From Candidatus Omnitrophota bacterium (GTDB lineage Bacteria > Omnitrophota > Omnitrophia > Omnitrophales > Danuiimicrobiaceae), in assembly GCA_016206815.1 (NCBI GenBank), contig JACQQT010000028.1, positions 1 to 22,470 on the forward strand: a DNA stretch of 22,470 nucleotides. Direction: 5' to 3'. The notes beneath the pieces were generated by a model that saw nothing but the letters and a program-made list of their open reading frames with translations, was not told where the DNA came from and made no database searches. The translations under genes were made by a program, and so were the position numbers. This document shows positions 6,685 through 14,493 of this stretch, piece after piece; the first letter of the stretch is position 1; each line of letters starts with the position of its first letter.

Positions 6685-7395
6685 TTATAGACAAAAATAG
6701 AGGCCCATCAACACAATCATGCCGGCCACAAATTTCCGAAAGTGCACGATCGAAAAACGCTTGAGCAATGCCTTGCCAAAAAACGTGCCCAGAAATGTCA
6801 CCGCGACGATCAAAGTCAGGTGAGGCCAGGAGCTGAAAAAAATATCCGAATATGAAATCCAATAAACCGGAATTCGAACCAGATCAATGAGGCACGCCAT
6901 CACCACGCCCGTGGCAATAAAGGTTTCTTTAGAAATAGGATAATTGAGGAGAAAAACAGAGCGGACAGCGCCCTGGTTTCCGATGAGCCCGCCGATCAGG
7001 CCCGAGAAAAAACCGCCGATCGGATCGATGGATTTGGGGAAACGAAATTGCAGCCGTTCGGGAATCCATTCTTTTGAACCGAGCAAAATCAGCGCCACAC
7101 CCACCAGCTTCCTGAGAATTGCATTGGCAATATACGCCTGGCCGAAAGCGCCGAGGAAAGCGCCGATGACCGCTAAAATGCCGAAACGCTTCAGAATTTC
7201 GATATTCACGTGCTTGCCGAAAAGACCGAGTTTCAAAAGATTATTCAGCAGATGGACAATCGCAACTAAAAAGATGGCGACTTTGGCCTCGTAAAATAAG
7301 AGGAAAACGGGAATCAGAATGGTGCCTAGGCCAAACCCGCTCAGAAGTGTAAACGCCGCGGCGAGAAAAGCAACAGGAAGGACAATGAACGTCAT
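6685..7395 (-). CDS. TauE/SafE (DUF81) family membrane permease
   Basis: About 236 residues with seven or eight hydrophobic segments, typical in length for the family. They occur as two repeats, each opening with a small-residue-rich helix; FTLLSGFGLGTILIPVF (first) and GGFFSGLIGGLIGNQGAVRS (second) are the family hallmarks. These proteins export or import sulfur-containing organic anions such as sulfite or sulfoacetate; the cargo here is unknown. The reading frame is open upstream to 7572, but that part overlaps the previous gene and a palindromic repeat. I set the start at the ATG at 7395, where the hydrophobic N-terminus begins. This ATG is formed by a half copy of the GTCATTGCGAGG repeat, and no ribosome-binding site is evident. 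Confidence 0.8.
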   Translation of the reverse strand: MTFIVLPVAFLAAAFTLLSGFGLGTILIPVFLLFYEAKVAIFLVAIVHLLNNLLKLGLFGKHVNIEILKRFGILAVIGAFLGAFGQAYIANAILRKLVGVALILLGSKEWIPERLQFRFPKSIDPIGGFFSGLIGGLIGNQGAVRSVFLLNYPISKETFIATGVVMACLIDLVRIPVYWISYSDIFFSSWPHLTLIVAVTFLGTFFGKALLKRFSIVHFRKFVAGMIVLMGLYFCL

Positions 7396-7425
7396 TGCGA
7401 GGAACCCAGGAGAGATCCCTCGGCC

Positions 7426-7460
7426 GTCATTGCGAGGCCACGAAGTGGCCTCGCAATGAC
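7426..7460. repeat. GTCATTGCGAGG palindrome supplying a stop codon; half copy at 7391-7403
   Basis: A perfect 16-bp inverted repeat (7426-7441 and 7445-7460) with a 3-nt GAA loop and the terminal sequence GTCATTGCGAGG. A half copy of the same terminus lies at 7391-7403, and another full hairpin of the family is at 20618-20648. The element provides the last codons and stop of the radical SAM gene, and the half copy provides the ATG of the TauE-like gene. Confidence 0.85.
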
Positions 7461-8554
7461 GGATGGGCTGCCTTTTGGTACGAATAAATCGTATCCCGCT
7501 CGAGCGGAATCTTGCCGATGCGCCTGATTTCGGAAACAAACTTTTCCCGCGGCGTATATTCACCGTTCTCACCGCCCGCTTCGCGCGTAATACTCTCGTG
7601 ATAAAGCGTTCCGCTCATGTCATTCGCTCCGTAATCCAAGCTCTCGAGCGCATTTGCCCAACCCAGTTTCACCCAGCTGGTCTGGATATTTCGGATGTCG
7701 TTCATGAAGTAAAGCCGCGCCACCGCAATCATTTTGAAAGCATATTCGATGCGATCGAGATGCCGGTCGATCACACGCCCCAGTTTCGTTTTATCCGGCA
7801 TGAAAAGAAGCGGGATAAATTCGGTAATGCCGCCCGTCTCTCTTTGTAAATCCCGCACACGTTTAAAATGATTCACCACGTTTTGAGCGGTCTCAACGTG
7901 ACCAAATAAAATCGTAGCGGTGGAAGGCATGCCGAGTTTGTGTGCTGTCTTGATAATCTCGCACCACTCGTCAGAGGAAATTTTCTCCCAGCAAATTTTT
8001 CTGCGGACTTCATCATCCAAAACCTCGGCCGCCGTTCCGCACATCGAATTCATGCCGGCTTCCTGAGCTTGAGAAACCACTTCTAAATAAGACTGCCCCG
8101 TCTCAGCGGCGTAGTAATCGATTTCCTCCGGTGAGAACGCATGAAAATGAATGCCGGGATAAAAGCGCCGAAGTTGCTTCAAAAGTCCAAGCACTTCGTT
8201 AAATTTGACCTCCGGTGAAAGACCGCCTTGAAAGGTAATTTCAGAAATCGCTCCGTCGGCAGAATCAATTTGCCGCTTCACATCGTCAGCGCTCAAAATA
8301 TAAGCCTCTTTTGAGGCGGGGGATTTCTTGAACTCGCAGAAGGTGCAGTGATATTCACAGATATTCGTGTAGTTGATATTCATGTTGTGAATAAAACTGA
8401 CGGTCCGGCCGTTTAATTTTTCGTTCATCTCTCCGGCCAAAGCGTAAAGCCGCTTCAGATCAGACGAATCCCTCCGCTCGAGAAGCCATTTGGCTTCTTC
8501 ATCCGTCAAATCAACGGAACGTTTCACTTTTGCTTCAATGATTTCCCAATTCAT
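7427..8554 (-). CDS. CofH/MqnC-family radical SAM enzyme
   Basis: The 375-residue protein has the radical SAM cluster motif C66-x3-C70-x2-C73 (NICEYHCTFCEF) and the CofH/MqnC/MqnE-family body. Three stretches look more like CofH (F420 deazaflavin synthesis) than MqnC: CGTAAEVLDDEVRRKIC where MqnC normally has GGGAEIL, NIQTSWVKLG, and GANDMSGTLYHESITREAGGENGEY. Yet it directly follows mqnE (its ATG abuts the mqnE stop), where the menaquinone enzyme MqnC (dehypoxanthine futalosine cyclase) would be expected. Glu in CTFCEF is unusual, since most relatives have Ala there. The last ten or so residues (SLRGHFVASQ) are encoded by a palindromic repeat and are probably dispensable. Which reaction it catalyses is open. 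Confidence 0.8.
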   Translation of the reverse strand: MNWEIIEAKVKRSVDLTDEEAKWLLERRDSSDLKRLYALAGEMNEKLNGRTVSFIHNMNINYTNICEYHCTFCEFKKSPASKEAYILSADDVKRQIDSADGAISEITFQGGLSPEVKFNEVLGLLKQLRRFYPGIHFHAFSPEEIDYYAAETGQSYLEVVSQAQEAGMNSMCGTAAEVLDDEVRRKICWEKISSDEWCEIIKTAHKLGMPSTATILFGHVETAQNVVNHFKRVRDLQRETGGITEFIPLLFMPDKTKLGRVIDRHLDRIEYAFKMIAVARLYFMNDIRNIQTSWVKLGWANALESLDYGANDMSGTLYHESITREAGGENGEYTPREKFVSEIRRIGKIPLERDTIYSYQKAAHPSLRGHFVASQ

Positions 8555-9649
8555 TTACTTCTCCGCAACCGCGTAGGAACTATCCACCAAAACAGGCTCA
8601 TAACCGGCCTGCTCGATGAGTGACCGTAAAGCCGTTTCCGAAAGATCCGTCGGCGTTTCATTCCCGGCATCATGCATGATTTTTTCGTTTAAATTCGTGC
8701 CGCCCACATCGTCCACGCCGAAGGAAAGCGCGACTTGCGCCATTTTCAGATCCAGCGTCGTCCAGTGGACTTTGATGTGGGGAATGTTATCCAGCAAAAG
8801 CCGCGAGGCCGCGTACATTTTCAAATCCGTATAGCCGCCCGCCTCGCCCACTTTCTGAATGGGGGTGTTTTCAGCATTAAAAGCAAGGGGAATAAAAGAC
8901 TGGAAGCCGTGTGTTTCATCCTGCAGCGCGCGCAGCCTCAGAATATGATCCACGCGATCTTCAATCGATTCTAAATGACCGTATAAAATCGTACAATTTG
9001 ACGGAATTCCCATTCGGTGGGCGATCCGGTGAATGTCAAGCCAATCGGAAGCGCTCGTCTTGTGGGCACAAATTTTTCTTCGAGTCACCTCTCCGAAAAT
9101 TTCGGCGCCGCCGCCCGGCAGACTGTTCAAACCCGCTTCTTTCAGCCGGCCTAAAACTTCTTCCCAAGAAAGTTGGGAACGCCCGGCGAGATCATCAATT
9201 TCAACTGCTGTGAGCGCCTTCACGAAAACGGATGGATAAGCTTCGCGAATCGCGCGGAACATTTCGATGTAAAAATCCAACCCCAGCTCGGGATTCAAAC
9301 CGCCCACCATATGAACTTCATTAATATGGTGCCGGTCGACCGCTTCTCCCATTTGGGAAAGAATCTGATCGACGGTAAACGTATAACCGCCGCTTTCATG
9401 AGGCCGTCTCGCAAACGCGCAAAAAACACAGTGAACCGTGCACACATTGGTATGGTTTAAGTGAAGGTTGACGGAATAAAAAACTTTTTTGCCGTTGAGC
9501 CGTTCACGGACTTGATTGGCTAAAGCCCCCAGAAATGGGAGATCGTTCGATTGAAAAAGCTGGAGGCCGTCTTCAAAATTAAGACGCTTGCCGCTTTGAA
9601 CCTTTTCTTCAATGTCTCTGAGTTTTGAATTGGTAAATAGGCGGTTCAT
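8555..9649 (-). CDS. mqnE: Aminofutalosine synthase MqnE (menaquinone biosynthesis)
   Basis: MqnE joins 3-(1-carboxyvinyloxy)benzoate to the adenosyl part of SAM, the second step of the futalosine route to menaquinone. The chosen start gives 364 residues beginning MNRLFTNSKLRDIEEK. Visible motifs are the radical SAM cysteines C70, C74, C77 (NVCTVHCVFCAF), EVHMVGGLNPEL, GGGAEIFGEVTRRKICAHK, SNCTILYGHLES and RLRALQDETHGFQSFIPLAF, which together fit MqnE well. The frame stays open upstream to 9745, but that stretch is translated palindromic repeat, so the ATG at 9649 is preferred. It is separated from ispG by 110 nt containing a repeat and is translationally coupled to the next radical SAM gene. 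mqnA, B and D are not in the window. Confidence 0.88.
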   Translation of the reverse strand: MNRLFTNSKLRDIEEKVQSGKRLNFEDGLQLFQSNDLPFLGALANQVRERLNGKKVFYSVNLHLNHTNVCTVHCVFCAFARRPHESGGYTFTVDQILSQMGEAVDRHHINEVHMVGGLNPELGLDFYIEMFRAIREAYPSVFVKALTAVEIDDLAGRSQLSWEEVLGRLKEAGLNSLPGGGAEIFGEVTRRKICAHKTSASDWLDIHRIAHRMGIPSNCTILYGHLESIEDRVDHILRLRALQDETHGFQSFIPLAFNAENTPIQKVGEAGGYTDLKMYAASRLLLDNIPHIKVHWTTLDLKMAQVALSFGVDDVGGTNLNEKIMHDAGNETPTDLSETALRSLIEQAGYEPVLVDSSYAVAEK

Positions 9650-9683
9650 TGAAATTCCCGTCATTGCGCGGCAACAATGCCCT

Positions 9684-9743
9684 GTCATTCCCCCGTACGG
9701 GGGAATCCAGCGTACTCTGGACCCCCGCTTTCGCGGGGGTGAC
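9684..9743. repeat. Composite palindromic repeat, copy 2
   Basis: Second copy of the three-hairpin element of 3370-3439: CCCCCGTACGGGGG, a short CCAG...CTGG stem and CCCCCGCTTTCGCGGGGG, bounded by GTCATTC and GGTGAC. It fills the ispG-mqnE spacer. A half copy of the GTCATTGCG family terminus lies beside it at about 9661-9670. In the mRNA it would form stable hairpins between the two genes. Confidence 0.88.
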
Positions 9744-9759
9744 AACGTGAGAGCACAGG

Positions 9760-10839
9760 TTACGTCTTATTCTCTTGTTTTTTCTGTTTCCTCTTCTGAA
9801 TTTCATTGAAGAGTTCATCCACCAATTTTGCTTCGGGGACGACGCGTTCCTGCTTGCCGTCAATATAGATCATTCCTTTTTCCTTGCCGCCCGTGATCCC
9901 AAAATCGGATTCATGCGCCTCGCCGGGACCGTTCACGACACAGCCTAAAACTGAAATGGTCATTGGGTCTTTCAACTTCATTGCGCGCGTTTCAACCTCA
10001 TTCGCTAATTTGAAAACGTCTACTTCTGCCCGTCCGCAGCTCGGACACGCCACGACGCGCGGACCGAATTTCCGAAGACCGAGTGCTTCCAGAATAAAAC
10101 GCGCGACTTTCACTTCCTCAACCGACTCCGCAGACAGCGAAATCCGGATGGTGTCGCCGATGCCTTCCTGAAGCAGGGTGCCGACCCCGATCGCATTATA
10201 GACAGAACCCCTCAGAAGCGTTCCGGCCTCCGTCACACCTAGATGCAATGGGTAATCAAACGTCTCGGACGCCAATCGATAGGCCGCCACCATCGCGGGA
10301 ACATCGCTTGCTTTTAAAGAAAGAACGATGTCGTAAAACCCGAGTGCTTCTAAAATTTTAACGTGGCGGGAGGCGCTTTCGACAAGCGCTTCCGGCGTCG
10401 GATGGCCGTATTTTTCAAGGAGATCTTTCTCAAGCGAACCGCCGTTCACACCGATCCGAATCGGGACTTTCCGTTCTTTTGCCTTGGCAACCACCGTTTC
10501 GATGCGATCTCTGGAACCAATGTTGCCGGGATTTAACCTCAGCTTATCAATTCCCTGATCCAGCGCAATCAATGCCAGGCGGTAATTAAAATGAATATCT
10601 GCAACCAGTGGAATCTTAATCCTTTTTTTAATTGCTCCCAGCGCATTGGCATCTTTTTCAGTCGGGCAAGCCACCCGAATGATTTCACAACCCGCTGCTT
10701 CCAACTCCTGGATTTGTGCTACGGTCGCTTCCACATCACGGGTAGGCGTGGTACACATCGATTGAATCCGGACCGGTGAGCCGCCGCCGATGAGGACTTT
10801 GCCAATTTGGACGGTCTTGGTTTTTTTACGATTTCCCAT
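9760..10839 (-). CDS. ispG: 4-hydroxy-3-methylbut-2-en-1-yl diphosphate synthase IspG (GcpE)
   Basis: IspG converts MEcPP to HMBPP in the non-mevalonate isoprenoid pathway using a [4Fe-4S] cluster. The 359-residue protein is the short bacterial form. An N-terminal TIM barrel includes VQIGKVLIGGGSPVRIQSM, LVADIHFNYRLAL and KLRLNPGNIG. The C-terminal cluster domain supplies Cys265 and Cys268 (ACPSCGR), Cys300 (GCVVNGPGE) and the conserved Glu307. The start overlaps nadA by 14 nt and is preceded by a GAGGT ribosome-binding site. It belongs to the cofactor operon whose enzymes are largely iron-sulfur proteins. The C-terminus is a Lys/Gln-rich tail. Confidence 0.97.
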   Translation of the reverse strand: MGNRKKTKTVQIGKVLIGGGSPVRIQSMCTTPTRDVEATVAQIQELEAAGCEIIRVACPTEKDANALGAIKKRIKIPLVADIHFNYRLALIALDQGIDKLRLNPGNIGSRDRIETVVAKAKERKVPIRIGVNGGSLEKDLLEKYGHPTPEALVESASRHVKILEALGFYDIVLSLKASDVPAMVAAYRLASETFDYPLHLGVTEAGTLLRGSVYNAIGVGTLLQEGIGDTIRISLSAESVEEVKVARFILEALGLRKFGPRVVACPSCGRAEVDVFKLANEVETRAMKLKDPMTISVLGCVVNGPGEAHESDFGITGGKEKGMIYIDGKQERVVPEAKLVDELFNEIQKRKQKKQENKT

Positions 10840-11770
10840 TGGAGCTTACCTCGAGCATTCGTTCGATCGGGAGAACGGCACGCTTGCGAAGAGCTTCGGG
10901 AACCCTCACTTCGTGCCGCATTTGCTCAAGAGAAGAGACGATTTTCTCAAGCGTATTTTGTTTCATGTAATTACAAACCGCTTGATCCGTCGCGGGAATG
11001 AAATTCTTGTCCGGATTTTCTTTTCTCATTTTATGGAGGATGCCGGTTTCGGTCGCCACGATAAATTCAGGCGCCTCAGATTTTCTCACGTACTGCACCA
11101 TGCCTTCGGTTGAAAGAATTTGATCGGCATACGACATGGACTTTGTTAAGCAGCCGCATTCCGGATGCATAATCAATTCGGCATGCTCGTGTTCTTTTCT
11201 CAACCGAGCGATTCGTTCGGATTGAATCATCACATGAACGTGGCAATACCCTTTCCAAAGCGTCATGTTCTGACGGCCGGTTTTGATTTGAACATAACTT
11301 CCGAGATAAAAATCCGGAATGAACAGAATCTCCAAATCCTTCGGGATGCTTTGGACCACTTGAACCGCATTGGAGGAGGTGCAGCAATAATCAGACTCCG
11401 CTTTCACGGCCGCCGTCGTATTCACGTAGGCCACCACGACACCGTCCGGATGCGTTTCTTTCCACTTTCGAACTTCCGCCGGTTGAATCATGGAAGCCAG
11501 CGAACAGCCGGCCTCAAGATCCGGTACCAAAACGGTTTTGTCGGGACACAAAATACTGACCGTCTCCGCCATAAACAACACGCCCGAGAACACAATGACA
11601 TCGGCATCGATTTTCTGAGCCTGGCGCGCCAGCCCTAAAGAATCGCCCGTAAAATCCGCAAGATCCTGGATGTCTCCGGTCTGGTAATTGTGAGCCAGGA
11701 TAACGGCGTTGCGCTTTTGTTTCAGCGCTTGGATTTCTTCCTGAATTGAATTGTAGATTTCTGTCGGCAT
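10826..11770 (-). CDS. nadA: Quinolinate synthase NadA
   Basis: NadA condenses iminoaspartate with dihydroxyacetone phosphate to quinolinate, the precursor of NAD, using a [4Fe-4S] cluster. At 314 residues it is the common length. AVILAHNYQTGDIQDLADFTGDSLGLA marks the first of three similar domains. The three cluster cysteines are most likely Cys89 (DLEAGCSLASM), Cys176 (WKGYCHVH) and Cys266 (DQAVCNYM), spaced about 87 and 90 residues apart as in the family. It starts 9 nt after thiC with a TGAGG ribosome-binding site and overlaps ispG. nadB and nadC are not seen in the window. Confidence 0.97.
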   Translation of the reverse strand: MPTEIYNSIQEEIQALKQKRNAVILAHNYQTGDIQDLADFTGDSLGLARQAQKIDADVIVFSGVLFMAETVSILCPDKTVLVPDLEAGCSLASMIQPAEVRKWKETHPDGVVVAYVNTTAAVKAESDYCCTSSNAVQVVQSIPKDLEILFIPDFYLGSYVQIKTGRQNMTLWKGYCHVHVMIQSERIARLRKEHEHAELIMHPECGCLTKSMSYADQILSTEGMVQYVRKSEAPEFIVATETGILHKMRKENPDKNFIPATDQAVCNYMKQNTLEKIVSSLEQMRHEVRVPEALRKRAVLPIERMLEVSSNGKS

Positions 11771-11779
11771 AAAACCTCA

Positions 11780-13186
11780 CTAATGCGCTGCCTTCTCCAT
11801 CCGTTCCTTTTTCTTCTCTTCCTTCTTTTTTAACGCTTCTTTTCCCAGTTTCGTCAGTTCCTGTGAAATGCTCATGGAACAAAACTTGGGCCCGCACATC
11901 GAACAAAAAGCTGCCTCTTTAAAGCCTTCCTGCGGCAGTGTTTCATCGTGCATCGTGCGCGCCGTTTCAGGATCGATGGAAAGCTCAAACTGTTTGTTCC
12001 AGTCAAAGGTAAACCGGGCGCGTGAAAGCTCATCATCACGGTCTCGAGCGCCCTTCCGGTGACGGGCAATGTCGGCCGCATGAGCCGCAATTTTGTAAGC
12101 AATCACGCCCTGTTTCACATCCTCCGGATTGGGAAGGCCGAGATGCTCTTTCGGTGTTACGTAGCAAAGCATCGAGGCCCCGTACCACCCGACCATCGCG
12201 GCGCCGATCGCGGAGGTAATGTGATCATAACCGGGAGCAAAATCCGTGACCAAAGGACCTAACGTATAAAAGGGTGCCTCATGACACCACGCCATCTCCT
12301 TGTCCACCTGCAGTTTCAACTGATCCATCGGAACGTGCCCTGGCCCTTCGATCATCACTTGAACATCATGCTCCCAAGCTCGCTTCGTCAATTCTCCCAA
12401 CGTTTTCAACTCCGCAAACTGAGCTTCATCGCTTGCATCGGCAAGGCAGCCCGGACGAAGTCCGTCGCCTAAGCTGAAGGAAACGTCGTATTTTTTGAAA
12501 ATCTCGCAAATCCGATCAAAATGATCATACAAGAAATTTTGTTTGCGATGGGCGATACACCACTTGGCGAGCATCGAGCCGCCTCGAGAAACGATTCCGG
12601 TGATCCGATTCGCCACCATCGGAACGTACTCGCGAAGCACGCCCGCATGAATCGTCATGTAGTCGACGCCCTGCTTGGCTTGACGTTCGATGACATCGAG
12701 CATCACCTCAATGGAAAGCGCCTCTACCTTTCCGCCCACTTCCTGAAGGGCTTGATAAATCGGCACCGTTCCGATCGGAACCGGGCTTGCTTGAATCAGC
12801 GTGCTCCGGATCAAATCCAGGTCTCCGCCCGTCGACAAGTCCATCGCGGTGTCGGCGCCCAAATGCACCGCGTTGTGCAGTTTTTTGAGTTCCTCCTCAA
12901 CGTTGGAACCCACCGCGGAATTGCCGATATTGGCGTTGATTTTACATTTGGAAGCCACCCCAATGCACATCGGTTCAAGACTCGTATGATGGATGTTGGC
13001 CGGAATAATCATCCGCCCACGGGCCACTTCGGATCGAATGAGCTCAGCATCCAAATCTTCGCGCTCCGCCACATACGCCATTTCTTCGGTGATCTTGTCC
13101 TGGCGGGCATAGTGCATCTGGGATACATTCGCCTGACCTTTGCGCTTAGTCACCCATTCGGAACGAGGTGAGTTATTTTTTTCCAT
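11780..13186 (-). CDS. thiC: Phosphomethylpyrimidine synthase ThiC
   Basis: ThiC is a radical SAM enzyme that rearranges aminoimidazole ribotide into HMP-P, the pyrimidine half of thiamine. Family landmarks are NANIGNS, MDLSTGG, SRGGS, FSLGDGLRPG, EGPGHVP and GWYGASMLCYVTPKEHLGLP. The C-terminal cluster motif is FCSMCGPKFCSM (C-x2-C-x4-C). A Lys/Glu-rich tail follows. The ATG at 13186 has GGAG 7 nt upstream and gives 468 residues; an in-frame ATG at 13225 lies deep in the previous gene and is less likely. It overlaps the glutaredoxin-like gene by 14 nt. No TPP riboswitch precedes it, so thiamine feedback at this locus is not apparent. Confidence 0.97.
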   Translation of the reverse strand: MEKNNSPRSEWVTKRKGQANVSQMHYARQDKITEEMAYVAEREDLDAELIRSEVARGRMIIPANIHHTSLEPMCIGVASKCKINANIGNSAVGSNVEEELKKLHNAVHLGADTAMDLSTGGDLDLIRSTLIQASPVPIGTVPIYQALQEVGGKVEALSIEVMLDVIERQAKQGVDYMTIHAGVLREYVPMVANRITGIVSRGGSMLAKWCIAHRKQNFLYDHFDRICEIFKKYDVSFSLGDGLRPGCLADASDEAQFAELKTLGELTKRAWEHDVQVMIEGPGHVPMDQLKLQVDKEMAWCHEAPFYTLGPLVTDFAPGYDHITSAIGAAMVGWYGASMLCYVTPKEHLGLPNPEDVKQGVIAYKIAAHAADIARHRKGARDRDDELSRARFTFDWNKQFELSIDPETARTMHDETLPQEGFKEAAFCSMCGPKFCSMSISQELTKLGKEALKKKEEKKKERMEKAAH

Positions 13187-13415
13187 ACATTTTCTCCAGA
13201 TATCTGCAAATATCGTCTGACTCAAACATAAATATATTTTTTTCCACGTCCACTAAAAGCGGAAACTGAAGCTCTGAGACAAATCGTTGCAAGAATTCTC
13301 TTTTGATGCTCCCGCGCGGCGAAGGATGAGACAGATAAGACACGTCCAGTTCCTCCAACTTTCGTCTTACTTTTTGGCTGTACGGACAATCTTCAAAATG
13401 AAAAAGCTCAAGCAT
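13173..13415 (-). CDS. Glutaredoxin/GST N-terminal-domain small protein
   Basis: This 80-residue protein is a single thioredoxin-fold unit. It opens with MLELFHFEDCPYSQKVRRKLEEL (CPYS active site with one cysteine), has a cis-proline segment FPLLVD and ends in FMFESDDICRYLEKMY, as in glutaredoxins and GST N-terminal domains. CPYS with a single catalytic Cys suggests glutathionylation, cluster-carrier or binding chemistry rather than dithiol reduction. The start chosen overlaps the upstream siroheme decarboxylase gene by 8 nt, and the stop overlaps thiC by 14 nt. It is therefore firmly within the operon. A role in supporting the neighbouring iron-sulfur enzymes is inference from position. Confidence 0.8.
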   Translation of the reverse strand: MLELFHFEDCPYSQKVRRKLEELDVSYLSHPSPRGSIKREFLQRFVSELQFPLLVDVEKNIFMFESDDICRYLEKMYGKK

Positions 13416-14493
13416 GAACGGCTGATCCTCTTGCGGTCCGATCCCGCCACTCATCCAATTCCTTCGTAAAATATTTAAGCCTGATTTTTTTATATTCTTT
13501 CGTGCTGTACAAATTTTTCCTCGGCCAATCGCCCGCTTTCTCAACGACTTTTTGAACCACTTTTTCGCAATCCTCTGCCTTAGGCCCGTGAATCATGGTG
13601 TAAAGCGAATACGGCCAATCCGGAAAAATAGGCCGTTTGTAGCAGTGGCTGATTTGCGGAAACCGAGCCATGATTTCACCTACTTCGTCTTGCTTTTCCT
13701 CAGACACGTTCCAGACCACCATCGCATTGGCGCCGAAACCGGCTTTCCGATGATGCAGGATGCCGGCGAAGCGGCGCAAATAACCTTTGGACTCAAAAAA
13801 ATCCATCAACTCAAACAGACGGGACTCGGAAAATCCGGAGGCTTCTCCAATGGCCTGAAAAGGCCTCTCGACCAACGGAATATCTTCTTGAAGGGCCCGG
13901 ATGGCTTCAATATGTTCCGGCGTCAACTCCGGCGGCGCTTTCCGCCTGCGGGATTCATCGTAAATTTCCTCTTTGGAGTCCATCGTTTCCGAATTCGATT
14001 TTGTCAAATCCAGCTTCACGCCGATTTTGAAAAGTTTCAAAGTCGGCAAGATCAGAGTGTTTAAGGCACCCGAAAGTTCGTGCAGTTTTTGAATCGTTCC
14101 TTCCAGAGATTGATACGGCGGGACAGCCACCGTAAACCACAGATTGTAGGCATCGTTCCTCCGGTAATTGTGGCTGACGCCCGGATGCCGGTTAATCACT
14201 TCGGCGCCCTGATCCAATTGCGCGTTTTCGAACTTCATGGCAACCAGCGTGGATTGATAGCCAAGGCTTTTGGTATCGAAAATAGCGGAGATTTGCCGAA
14301 GAACATTTTCGTCTTTCAGACGTTTGATTCTGTCGAGAATTTGTGCGCCCGATGGCGGGGGCGGGGTTTCTCCGCCCAAATCAGGGCGCGGTAACCGTGC
14401 CCCTACCCTCGCAACCAAAACATCGAACGGTTTCGGCGCGCGGGGAAATTCTCTTTGAATTTCGGTAAGAATTTTACGGTCTAGCTCATCCAT
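13408..14493 (-). CDS. Fused siroheme decarboxylase (AhbA-AhbB / NirDL-like)
   Basis: A tandem of two Lrp/AsnC-like modules in about 361 residues. Each has an HTH part and an effector-like part bearing the siroheme decarboxylase signatures: VSHNYRRNDAYNLWFTV in the first and ISHCYKRPIFPDWPYSLYTMIHG in the second. AhbA and AhbB together decarboxylate siroheme to didecarboxysiroheme, the branch leading to heme b (via AhbC/D) or heme d1; fused forms are known as NirDL. The ATG at 14493 shares bases with the upstream stop (TGATG); a GTG one codon earlier is also possible. The first HTH contains an extra stretch of about 16 residues (from about residue 32) encoded by a palindromic DNA insert. AhbC/AhbD or nir genes are not in the window. 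Confidence 0.88.
   Translation of the reverse strand: MDELDRKILTEIQREFPRAPKPFDVLVARVGARLPRPDLGGETPPPPSGAQILDRIKRLKDENVLRQISAIFDTKSLGYQSTLVAMKFENAQLDQGAEVINRHPGVSHNYRRNDAYNLWFTVAVPPYQSLEGTIQKLHELSGALNTLILPTLKLFKIGVKLDLTKSNSETMDSKEEIYDESRRRKAPPELTPEHIEAIRALQEDIPLVERPFQAIGEASGFSESRLFELMDFFESKGYLRRFAGILHHRKAGFGANAMVVWNVSEEKQDEVGEIMARFPQISHCYKRPIFPDWPYSLYTMIHGPKAEDCEKVVQKVVEKAGDWPRKNLYSTKEYKKIRLKYFTKELDEWRDRTARGSAVHA
14345..14407. repeat. Palindromic element inserted in frame within the siroheme decarboxylase gene
   Basis: Two adjacent hairpins: GGGCGG/CCGCCC (14359-14364 with 14372-14377) and a 9-bp near-perfect palindrome at 14384-14402 centred on GGTAACC. An outer GCGCCC/GGGCGC match (14345-14350, 14384-14389) links them. 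The G+C-rich, Pro/Gly-coding block is unlike the rest of the gene and resembles the intergenic palindromes of this window. It adds about 16 residues between the helices of the first HTH. Confidence 0.6.

Noticed and set aside
7396..7572. N-terminal extension of the TauE/SafE protein
   Set aside because: It overlaps the preceding radical SAM gene in another frame and a repeat; the membrane protein begins at 7395.
9650..9745. N-terminal extension of MqnE
   Set aside because: The extra residues (MSPPRKRGSR...) are translated palindromic repeat; the MqnE-like sequence starts at the ATG at 9649.
13416..13544. Longer start for the glutaredoxin-like protein
   Set aside because: The extra residues lie in another frame of the siroheme decarboxylase gene and do not fit the fold, which begins at MLELFHF.
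13408..14493. Annotating the Lrp/AsnC-like protein as a transcription regulator
   Set aside because: Both modules carry the siroheme decarboxylase signatures SHNYRR and SHCYKR with following aromatic motifs, and the gene is in a cofactor operon.
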